Assembly: GCA_022496185.1 (NCBI GenBank)
Contig: WTXG01000083.1
Location: 88,322 to 152,321, forward strand
DNA from: Multifurca ochricompacta
Lineage: Eukaryota; Basidiomycota; Agaricomycetes; Russulales; Russulaceae
Length of the DNA stretch: 64,000 nucleotides
Direction of reading: 5' to 3'
Every line of letters starts with the position of its first letter. Positions within the stretch are counted from its first letter, which is position 1. A program made the position numbers and the translations under genes. The notes beneath the pieces are model-generated. The model worked only from the letters and a program-made list of their open reading frames with translations, was not told the DNA's origin and made no database searches. Below are positions 11,701 to 21,640 of this stretch, in pieces.

Positions 11701-14700
11701 CCTCGTGTGTGTTGTATGCCCCGAACATTTCAACAGAAATTACGAGATAGGAAACCTGTCTGTTCTTGACACCAGAGGCGGAATCAACGCTCTGTTCACA
11801 TTCACATTCTCTAGTAAGCCCTATAAATAAGCATGGAACTTCATGAGGGTACGCATTATGCACTTGCAACTGGACAGTAAGAGACATTGTCTAAGTGCAT
11901 TATTGTATTTAGGTTTGGAGTTTTGTTCTGGATGAATTACCCCTAAGCAACAGCGCCCCCAGCAACCCATTAATGTTGCTGTCTAAATTTACGAATGACG
12001 GGACGATTTCCTAAAAAAAAAACGTACTGTTCAAAGCAGGCAATAGGGCAGGAGGACTAGTGCTCATCTGCGCAGGCTGTCCAAGACCGAGGTCAAGTTG
12101 GAAGCGCGAACCTAACTACAGCGGTAGTATTGGAGTGTTGCATGACAAAAATGAGGGCCAAATGAGCCCAGAAATAAAGGGTCCTTCCTCACGATGATCA
12201 CCGCGCCGATGAGATTTTGGGGGAGCTCTGGCATGACGGCCGCTGATACGGTGGCACATTCCGAATCGCTCGGAGGAGACTCGATCATTCTTTACATCGT
12301 GCTGCCAATTCCTTGATTATAAGCGCCTTGCATAACCATTCCAGAAAAAACTTTCTCTCCCCGTTTGCGATTGCCTGCTGCAGCCATAGAACGTGCACAT
12401 GCCTGCGTCACACATGCTGGATGGACAAATAGGTGTCGACGGGTGATTGGAGTAGGAACGCCAAAAATATACGATTTGGGGAGACAAGCAAAGTCACAAA
12501 GTGTGTAGTTTCCCTCATGAGTAACGCGACGATACCACACCCCGAGCCGGTGCCGCTACGACGACGAGTACCAAGCACAATATTTACATGTGAGGAAAGC
12601 ACTGTGGTGAGTTCATAAGGGGGAGAAGGCCAGGGTGTGTGGGTGGACAGTAGCAGTAAACAAATGCTACGCCAAGGCGCCATTTGCTTCCCCTTCACCG
12701 TGTGGAGCGGAACCCAAGTAAATTGAGAAGCCCGCTCTGCGAGTGCTATTCAGCGAGGGTGAGGTTGTCTGCAAGCTATGACGGTAGAAATCTGGTGGCT
12801 CCGTGTCGTTAGCACCCCAGGTGGCGAAAGGCGGTCTCGCAGGGAGAGGGACAGGATAGACGCTCACAAAGGTGTACTATTGCTTTTTTGTGGGGGGGAG
12901 GGGGGGGGCACGCAGCGGCACGACTGATACACGGTGCTTACCTTCATCCTATGTTTTCCAGGCTTGTTAATGACAGGAAAGAGGGAATCGAATGGTGAGC
13001 CAGAGTGTGTGCAAGGGGTACGTTGTGTACGCGGATGAGGCGCAGATTGAAGCTTGAGGTAATGTATGAGGTGTCTTCGTCATGGGCAGACTGGGGCGCA
13101 AGAGCGAGAGCTAGTGCTATTCCAATGGCAGAGCAGGGCCCTTAGCTTTCATCCATGAAATCCTGGGCATGAAAAAAATATCATGGTCGTTTGGCATGCA
13201 TGTCAATGACTATGCGCTCTACTGTAGTGTCACATCGCGGGCATTCTCTTCAGAAACCTTGTAAGTCATCACGTTCAGAGTCGTGTGCCACGGCGCAACA
13301 CTAACCTCTGGCGCTCGGGCTAAGATTGAATTCCGAATTGGCAAGGCCTTCCATCGGGTACCGAGTAGACAAAGGCATGGTACCAAGTCTCAAGTGGCCA
13401 AGCAAGTCACGGGGAGGCGAAAATCAGAATTTTCTTGTATTTCCTTGCTTCTGGAACCTATTTTCAGGTCGTGACGGTGACTCCTGAGCTCTAGGACTAG
13501 ATTGATACACTAGCTTGGTGAGTACAGATAAGAGGCACAGAGGTGATCACCCTGACATGCCAGATAGTCTCGAACTTGCCAATGTATTGCTCGAGGCTCG
13601 AGGCCTAGACAGTTCAGTGGTTGAAAGTGACCGGCTATGACTTTGATGGGTTGTCTCTGGTGTGCCAGCAGCCTACTTTCATAATAACTTGTACTAGTAT
13701 AGTGTTAAATGATCTTAATTTGGGACAGACGGCGCCCTTGAGCTACCACCACGAGGCGATATTGTCTGTAATGTTGTTCACCTTACCTTAGATTCTGTAG
13801 CGGAGCGGCGGAGCTTAGGAACCAGCCAACAATGTCGGTTGCCAATTTCGGCTGACTGGCAGTCACGTATTATATTATTTTTATATTATAAAGGATTATA
13901 TGCTTACTCAGCTGTACTGTCACGTCACGGGTAGGCGGAACTCAAGTCCATAAGTCCATTAAACATAAGTTACTTTTGGCCTAAGTGCTCTCTCTTCTTC
14001 TTCTCACTAGCATGCCGACCGCTAGAACGTCTCCGGCTAATGCTTCTTGCAATCGGGTTGGGGTGTTGTCGTGTTCTTGTATTTTTTGGTTTGGAAAATT
14101 CTATCAGGCTTATGGATCAAATACCCATGTTTAGAATGGAATCCTGTGCCTGGCGTGCATATCACTTTTGCATCAAAATCTCAAATCTCAACGGAAACCA
14201 GCGCGGAAATACCGCATGAGGAAAGTTCCAAGAAATGACCCATTGTTAGGTCATTTGAGACACAAAATGTCGGCGGTGGGCCAACTGGAGGAGAACCACC
14301 TTTGAACCGGGGAGTTACTCGTCATGGATCACATTCAAAGCGGTCCTGACCACCTGATAGGTAGCTGGAGTGGTGCCGAATGCAATGCATGGCCCGAAAC
14401 TTTTGACCTTCAACATCAGCTGTGACACGCCATGCTGTGAACGGCGACTCTCCCGTCTGCGATATCCACTTCACAGCTGGCGCATGCATGGTGATCGATC
14501 CGTAAAACCGTTTTCGCACGTTCCAAAGCTCTAACCCATTCATGGCGTCCTCTCCAAACCAGTGAAGTTTCTTGATTCTATGTCATTGTATTGATGGTAT
14601 CCTGCCAGCGGATCCCGTAGACAAGACCATCTCTGGTATGGCACGTTTCAGACAACGAGGTAGCGCTTCAGACGCTCCTTCGGCTTTTTAACCCCTCGTA

Positions 14701-14734
14701 CGCCTCCTCTACCCCCTCAGTTCACCCCTTTACC
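8711..14734. other. Six kilobases without a recognisable gene
   Basis: Short open frames occur on both strands, for example 10554-10766 (-), which starts with ATG and reads coherently for 70 residues, and 14322-14543 (-), 73 residues starting MNGLELWNVRKRFYG. I cannot assign either. From about 9 kb the sequence becomes poor in homopolymers compared with 0-5 kb. It could hold decayed genes or old transposon remains, but no terminal repeats, transposase motifs or long open frames are visible. Confidence 0.4.
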
Positions 14735-15564
14735 ATGACTCCTTCAGTACAATCATCTCCAGAGCTGCCACCCCTTCCTGCGATAAAGTCAGGAACTACT
14801 CTGAGGCAGATCTTTACTCATCGCAGCCTGGCCAGGCGGTCAAAGCGCGCCTTTGAAGACTCACCAAATGACCCAAGTCCCGATAACGAACAGTAATTTT
14901 GTTGTCCTTCCATCTGCGAGAAACGATTAAAGTCTTCGGAAGGTTGATAAATTTGGGAGATCAAGTGTTTGGCCTTGTGGTGACCGACCTTATACGGGAC
15001 CTGTTTCCGTATCTATGCGTTGGTCCCTCCTCTGTTAGCACCAGTTCTCCTTTTCTTTGGCCTTGTCTCTCCCGCCTGATCACAACCTTTCAGAAACTGA
15101 GAGACCACCTCAAACATTATGTCACACTTGCGAACATGTATTGTTCTTTCTGGGTCGCTCCATTGTTGGTTGATGACCTTTCCCTAGTGCAGTCTTATAC
15201 GGGCTACACGAACGTCTTGTGGTTCAGGTCGCTCAAGCTGACAAGGTCAAGGGGTCGCCAAACGCCCAAGGTATGTACCACCCATCCAGCAGCCTACCCA
15301 TCCGATTCTGACTTCTTCGTGCTGTTAAAAGCTGAGGTCTTCAAGGTATTAATAATACGTCCAACTGTAGTATTCTTACTTGAAAATTATGCGCAGGCCT
15401 ATGTGGGCGGGTTGTATCGTGAACAAGGCCTAGACACCGTGAGCAAGTGGCTCTGTTCGTTCCTCCAAGTTTACGCCCAGGATGCGTATGAGAATATACG
15501 CAGGGAACACCTTTTGCCACCTGTTCAAACCCCGGCCCCACAGGCGCTATCGTCTGACCAATAA
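14735..15564 (+). CDS. RNase III-like protein, copy A
   Basis: Six exons (14735-14892, 14943-15033, 15094-15137, 15188-15270, 15332-15345, 15397-15564) add to 558 nt, giving 185 residues. All introns are GT-AG, 49-62 nt. The product follows the RNase III fold order: IFTHRSL near residue 26, NEQLINLGDQVFGLVVTDLI near 50, then AEVFK/AYVGGLYREQGLDTV near 130. In the signature E-x-L-E-x-L-G-D the second Glu is Ile here. The later D-x-x-E pair reads E-V-F-K. Gly-Asp is kept. I infer weak or absent cleavage activity and a structural or RNA-binding role. No double-stranded RNA-binding domain follows; the protein ends soon after the RNase III-like domain. The 14-nt exon 5 and the lengths of exons 2-5 are identical in copy C at 18.9 kb. 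Confidence 0.72.
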
Positions 15565-16624
15565 TGTGGCCCAGTTTCGAAGCGCCACTGACCAAGAATT
15601 GCGATGTGTGGGTTTCTATGCTAACACATTGTCCTCGCATGAACGGCTACTCATTCTTCCATTTGACTTGCTGCGTTAGATATCCTGTACAATTTGAATT
15701 CCCTGACCCGAGCGAGACAGATGTTGGGCTAGCGTGAAGATAACAACGCAACTGGCCCGGATGCGGAAGCAGCGAGGTCTTGTAATCATTTGTATCACCC
15801 GAGAACAAGTAGGATTAGTACCGCTTTCGCTTTTATGAACGTGATTTGACACAATATTGCTAATTGGGATATTTGGATGAATTTATCAAGTGATTGTAGC
15901 ACGCGGTGCCGACCACTGCAGACATGTGACGGCGGGCGGGCGAGATTAGAGGGCCAGAGAACGAAAGGATAGCCAAGGACAGACAGCCAAAATCACTTGT
16001 GGCACCCCTGACATGGCGGCACTTTGATGAAACCGAACGGCCTTTAGAGACCCACGCCGACTGTAGGCCGCCCGGTCCTGCTGCGGAGTTTCGTCATCAT
16101 TTTATGGGTGTTGACAAGTATGTTAATCCCTTTACTTGAATTTTTCCTTGTGAGGTGCAAATGAGAAAGCCCGGAAGAGCAACGTTCCGGAGGGTGTATA
16201 GCCTTCCTGAGAATGTTTCAGAATACAAGGATGTCAGGTGGGGGATGATGGAAGAGGAGGAGCACAAAGACTAGCAGAATAGCAAAGCATTCTGTGTAGC
16301 GAAAGCGAAAGATGGGTACGGGTCTTTTTTCCGATGGGCTATCTAATCGGCTTTGGCAAGGGAGCCAGCAGGAATTGTTTGTTTTTGTTTGATCGCTCGA
16401 TGTTGTCTTGACACCGCCCCCACTGAGAATGCCGAGGCGTGGGAACCTTCGGCTTGTGGACTCATAGACTATTGCAAGAGCGCCCAGCAAGTTTTAACTC
16501 GCTTTCCCAAACCTTTCTGAGTTCGAGTTCGAGTAAATGAAGCTAAAAAAGGACTGGATTGATGATAGGGAGGGCGCTCATGGGTACCGACCTTATGCTC
16601 ACCACTTGAATTGCCTTCCCGAAG
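15565..16624. other. Intergenic between RNase III-like copies A and B
   Basis: No recognisable coding sequence. The first exon expected for copy B (an IFTHRSL-type segment) is not found here. Confidence 0.45.
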
Positions 16625-17100
16625 ATTGGTGCATACCGGGGATCAAGAAATTGGCTTAGTCATCACAGAGCTTATCCAAGGCCATCATTCATTGCCATGT
16701 TGGCCCTTCCCTGGACCGACGATGCAACATGCGCCTTGGTTTTTATCTCTTATCGTGGTTGCCCAGAAAGTGAGGATTCGCATAAAAGCACAATAACACG
16801 CTTGCGAGAATGGAAGGCGGAAAGCAATATCTTCAAGGTACCAGTTATTTCATTGCAAAGTCGAGAAACCCCGCTTACTGATGAACACCTAGTCTGCAAA
16901 AGATGCAGGGCCTCCAGGCCATCAAAGCGTGGCTTTCCCTCATTCCTCGCGCCGGACATGGAGGATGCGTACCAAGCTATGCATGAAAATTATCACTTTC
17001 CCCTTGTTTCTGAGAGTGCTCAACCCTCCATGGTTTGTAAAAAAAACTCTGGTGATAGGACATCTAGAAGGCCAAATTTCCAAAGTCCAGAATATTGTGG
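16625..17100 (+). pseudogene. RNase III-like copy B, degenerate
   Basis: Pieces match copies A and C in order. An exon-2-like segment from 16625 reads LVHTGDQEIGLVITELIQ after an AAG acceptor. An exon-3-like KVRIRIK follows a CCCAG acceptor near 16768. A SNIFK segment with a GTACCAG donor is near 16836. A shortened last exon (GLQAIKAWLSLI) starts near 16907 and lacks the AYVGGLYREQ part. The frame then breaks near 16945, after which DMEDAYQAMHENY appears in another frame. Exon 1 and most of exon 4 are missing. Together these show a dead copy of the neighbouring genes. Confidence 0.68.
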
Positions 17101-17159
17101 AGAGTGTGTCGGAGTGCCACGGCCCAGGGGGTCCACCTTGTATTTCTCGTACATGTGAA

Positions 17160-18912
17160 GGAATATACGTGAAGAACGAGAAGAAGCGTTTCCCAATTGT
17201 GGAGGATGGACTACTCCGAGGCGCACAGGCTATGTCTTCACGTTTCAGTGAAGTACAAGGAAACCGCTGGACTCGGTGGTCGTGAAGGAAGCAGAGTAAA
17301 ACGGAGAGGGACGAGCTAGTCGACAACGTACGCAGTCAACTGGATGTCCACATTCTCAGAGACCGCAATGACCGCAATGACCGGGAGTGTAAATCTAAAA
17401 AGGTCAATGGAAATCGAATTGGCAATAGGGTGTTCGACGCCTTCACTTCCCTAGTGTGGCGGTGGTTGACGAGCCAACTCACTCTTGGACTGGGAAGGGT
17501 TCCCACAGGTGCAGCAGCAGCAGTTAACATTCAGGTCTAGGCTTACCCAGCATTAACATGTTGATATTGACGTTACTGTTCGACCCACTGACACAAGACC
17601 CGAATCCCTTCGATGATGATTGTTAATGCATGGACAACACACGCCTCCCGCTTAATTTGGGCCCGCGCACTCATGTACGAGTAACGTGACCGTATTGGAT
17701 TAGATGTGGTTTAAACTGAGTCAGTCACAGTAACAGTCACAAGTCACAGTGGAGGTTCAGACAGGTCCAGATCATTTTTTTTCCTACCTCGAGTCTCGGC
17801 CAGGCCATCTTCTTTTGGGGTCCTCATAAGGCGCGTAGTATGTTTGGAAAGCTAGTTCCCTCGCCAAGTTCCCTCAGTACAAGTGAGTAATTTGTTTCCA
17901 ATTATTATTTTTTTTTCAGTATATCATTATACGGAAATCTCGGACCGAACTGTTTAGTTCTTGTCCATATCGCTCGTCCAATAATAGATAGACGTTCCGA
18001 CGCATTCGGGTCCATGTCATGCATATCTGAAATCCCAAATCCTCTTGTAAGGCTGCATCTGGTGCGTACACGAGGCCACATCCATTTTTAAGTCACCATA
18101 TAGATTACTGCACTTGAGCAAGTATGGAAACTCGCATGGAAGGTGTCAAAAGTACGTGAGGTGCGCACGGTTCTACTATATCATTTCATAATTGATCCAA
18201 CGGAAACCCTTCAAGGTTCCACAATCAGATCTTAGCACATAATAATAGACTTCAATTTCCTGGCGACACAAAGCACTCTTTCCTATGTCCTCCCATCCTA
18301 AACCTGTCTCGGTATTGAGGTCCATCAGAGAATAATGTATACGGACAAGTTCTGGAAAAGTGTCAACGACTGACTCGGCTATTTCGGCACTACGTGTACG
18401 TGCGCAGGCCGATGAAATCACCCCCGTCCAGAAACAGCGGCTGGGGAAAATGGATAAGACAGGACGGTACGACTCAGAAGCACATGACCTCACCTGCGAG
18501 TCAATGAACGAACGGCGCAAACCCTGAGACGGAATTGACACCGCGCTCAATACAACCCTTTTTGCTGTACCTTCGGTGATCACGCTGAGACAAGCAGCTG
18601 TTGTTTGGCATGCTTCGATGCGTACCGACGATAAGCGCTTCTATTCTTGATCCTGTAAATCCATTTAGTATGCTTCTGAATGTTCGTCTTCCACGCTGTC
18701 ACGATCTAACGATGCGACTATGCTTTCCTTAGATATAAATGCACCCTCCTGCCGTCGAGGGTGTCCGATTGCCCGTGGCCATTGAGAGTTGGCCTAACCC
18801 TGGTACGGCATGTTCCAGAAGGCAAAATCCATGAGGCGGCGCTTTATCTCATGCCTTTATACTGTGCTCCCCTGTCTCTACCCCTCCTCACCACACTCTT
18901 GCCATATCTTCC
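17160..18912. other. Intergenic between RNase III-like copies B and C
   Basis: A 135-codon open frame on the minus strand (18583-18176) has no ATG at its start and no recognisable motif. Upstream of copy C lie a TATAAA at 18734 and a pyrimidine-rich leader just before the ATG at 18913. Confidence 0.4.
18734..18739 (+). promoter_or_regulatory. TATAAA upstream of RNase III-like copy C
   Basis: A TATAAA hexamer lies about 175 bases before the ATG at 18913. A C/T-rich run (18865-18912) typical of fungal transcription start regions lies between them. Inferred from position only. Confidence 0.3.
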
Positions 18913-20101
18913 ATGGAGCCCTACTCACCCCCTTCTACTCCCCCTCACGGTGTCGTCATATTCAACTCATTTCCCCCACTTCCTGAGATACACTCGAGAG
19001 AGCTGTATACAAGGATCTTTACCCACAGCAGCTTGACCTCAGGGCCGAGGGATGACTTCGAAGTGATTCCAGATGATCCAAACCCCGATAATGAAGAGTA
19101 AGCGACCCCATTCGCCCACTTGTGGCACACATCTTAAGGTCCCCGCAAGATTCAGCCACATCGGGGATCAGGTTGTCAGCCTAGCGGTTACTGATCTCAT
19201 CCAAGACCTTTATCCAAATTTACACGTTGGCCCCTGCTCGGTCCGCCGTTATGTTTCAATTCATCGTTGTTGCGTGGTCTCTCATCTGGATCATACAGAA
19301 ACTAAGGGATCGCCTCAAGCACGGAGGCACACTCGCGGAAATGTAACATGTTGACTACCACATAGGCAGCACCTAATCAGATCGTTACAGTGCCGCGATG
19401 TACGGCCTACCCGAGTATCTTGATCTTCCGGCAGCTCAAGCTCGCCACTTGAGAACCTCGCAGAGCGTGAAAGGTACGGTCCTTATCCCTGTTCCTCGAT
19501 CGAATCTCTTATCTACTTCCCTGTTTAAAGTGGATGTTTTCAAAGTACCAGTGTCCTTTCTCCCATTACCGGGAGACCCGTCTTCTGAAGCTGAGGATAT
19601 GTATAGGCCTATGTTGGCGGGCTGTACAGGGAGCAGGGTATTCAGGTCGTGAAGAAGTGGCTCATCCCGCTCTTCACACCTCGCGTAGAACATGCGTACC
19701 AGTCTCTGCGTGCGGATTATCTCCTGCCGCCCGACGCCACCCCGCGGACCACACCACGTCCGGGTTCTCAACCGCCTTCTCCTTCCCCTTCATCCGATCC
19801 GCCGCAGAGCCCCCCGCTGTTTCGATCCGGGGGTTTTATGGGAGAGGGAGACCGTCGCCAAGGTGGCCAACGAGGGCAATCCCAATCGACCACGACACGA
19901 AGGGGATCAGAACAAGGGTTCATGGTCGTGTGTGCTCGTTCCCAGGCGAACGATGGTTCTGGAAGCAGGCATAGACGACAAGGAGCCAGTTCGAGAGACG
20001 GGAAGATCAGGGATGCCGGTAAGGCCAGCCTTGGACATCATCGTTCGGGCCTTGTTTCCCTGAACCTATACTATATTGTGCGCGGCGGCGGCGACTTCTA
20101 G
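18913..20101 (+). CDS. RNase III-like protein, copy C
   Basis: Six exons (18913-19097, 19150-19240, 19299-19342, 19391-19473, 19531-19544, 19607-20101) give 912 nt, 303 residues. Exons 2-5 have the same lengths as copy A (91, 44, 83, 14 nt). Motifs in order: LYTRIFTHSSL near residue 28, NEEFSHIGDQVVSLAVTDLI near 60, AAMYGLPEYLDLPAAQA near 115, and VDVFKAYVGGLYREQG near 140. The RNase III signature keeps Gly-Asp and the later Asp, but the signature Glu is Ser and the last acidic residue is Lys. A Pro/Ser-rich linker follows, then about 100 residues of unclear nature to the stop at 20101. Another frame in the tail (WSCVLVP...) hints that the true 3' end could be spliced differently. Probably a catalytically impaired RNase III-fold protein; function unknown. 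Confidence 0.72.
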
Positions 20102-21640
20102 GTCCGCCCAACTCTCCCCGCGTAGAAGGTACATTGCAGAGACGACGCCCACCAATGAGTCCAACAGCGAACGAAAAGGGTGCAAGAAAGCGAAGGCGAT
20201 GGTCAGACAAGGCGGCTGAGGTATGATTTATATAAATGTTTCAGTCTGGCGCCTACCGCTTACCGTATCTGGGGTGCTTCATCACTACTGCTAAACCGCA
20301 GGAAGCGCAATAGAAACTGGAAAGAGAAGACAGGCTTCGGAAGAAACATAATGGGAAGGAGGAAGGAAGATCCCCAACGAGCAGCTCAGTCTAAATTGTA
20401 TTCTCGCTCGTCAACTATTTATACAAAACATGGATAACAAGGACGGGATCAAAACAAGACAAAACAAACAACAGAGTTGTCCTTGCATTTTAGCGCACAG
20501 CGTCTCTTGACGAGAATGGTTAAATTCCCACCTGTCAGGCTATGTAATGGGAGGGAGGGGAGATTTCCGAATCCCAAGTTACTAGTATAAGTACAAGTAC
20601 TACTATGATCGGGTCAGGGTGGCGTTGTACCCATGCGGCATGGCAGGCCAGGCGTCAGCTGCGATTGGTCGGTGTCATATTTCATTCCACTCCATTCCTT
20701 CGTTCCAATATCTGGGTCCTGTGACAGCGCATTGTGAGGTTTTTGGGTGGGGCGGTTGCCTTTTCTAACCAGCATTAAAAGTGTATTGTGTGTGGTGTGG
20801 TACTGATGGTATCTGTCAGTCATGCGGTGCGTTCGATGTGTTAGTCCTTCGGCGCAAATGAGGTGTCACGCCGCACGATAGAGTGTCTGAGGCAGGAACT
20901 GCAAAGCGTTGATTCTGCGGACCTCGGATGGTACAACGCGGTTCTTGTAGTTGCTTCGGTACGGGAATAGACAGGCCCCTTTATCCTACTGCATCATGAT
21001 GCCGCGTTGTGTAAACGATAGATATGATCCCTTTCCTTCGCGTCGCGTATATACAAATGTACAGATTACATAATCAACCGTCCCCGAAATTGCTTGGCCT
21101 CGGCCACGTGGATGTGGATGCATCACAGATCATTTCAAAGAGATCATTTCAAAGGCATCATTTCTTTCTTACACTCACATATAGCAAATCGTCATCCCTC
21201 TCGAAATGAAACAGTCCGGTTGAGTGTCGCGGCGATTCCGGTCGTGGCCAAGACCTCGAGCACGTGCAGCAGGGGTCACTTGCGACTCGGACGTCTCGGC
21301 TGCTTCTGAAAGAAAAAACCTTCGACAATTTCGGAAAAGGTACCAATTGTTTTGATGGAAAATTATGCTGTCTTATGAGCAAAGTTTTCAACTAATGATG
21401 TATATTGAAACAAACAAAATAGAAGCCATCGACGTTATTAATGATATTATTGGCGTGTTCTGACGCGATTCAGGAAACTTTCGAACTTCGAACGATGGCT
21501 ATTTAACTGTATCGCATGCCTACACAAAAGATAAGAACCAAGACCAAGGGAGGAAGCCTCACTTTCGCTTGCGCTAGCCTTATCCGCCGCTTCCCTTCCC
21601 CCCCTTCTTCTCTTACCAGAACTCCCCCGAGTCTGCTGGC
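20102..21640. other. Intergenic, no recognisable gene
   Basis: A short ATG frame near 20155 (MSPTANEKGARKRRRWSDKA) ends at a GTATGA donor-like site, but no matching second exon was found. Otherwise no feature is seen. Permease copy 1 begins after a C/T-rich leader near 21585-21640. Confidence 0.4.

Noticed and set aside
18176..18583. 135-residue minus-strand open frame between RNase III-like copies
   Set aside because: Starts at GTG, no ATG, no recognisable motif or splice context.
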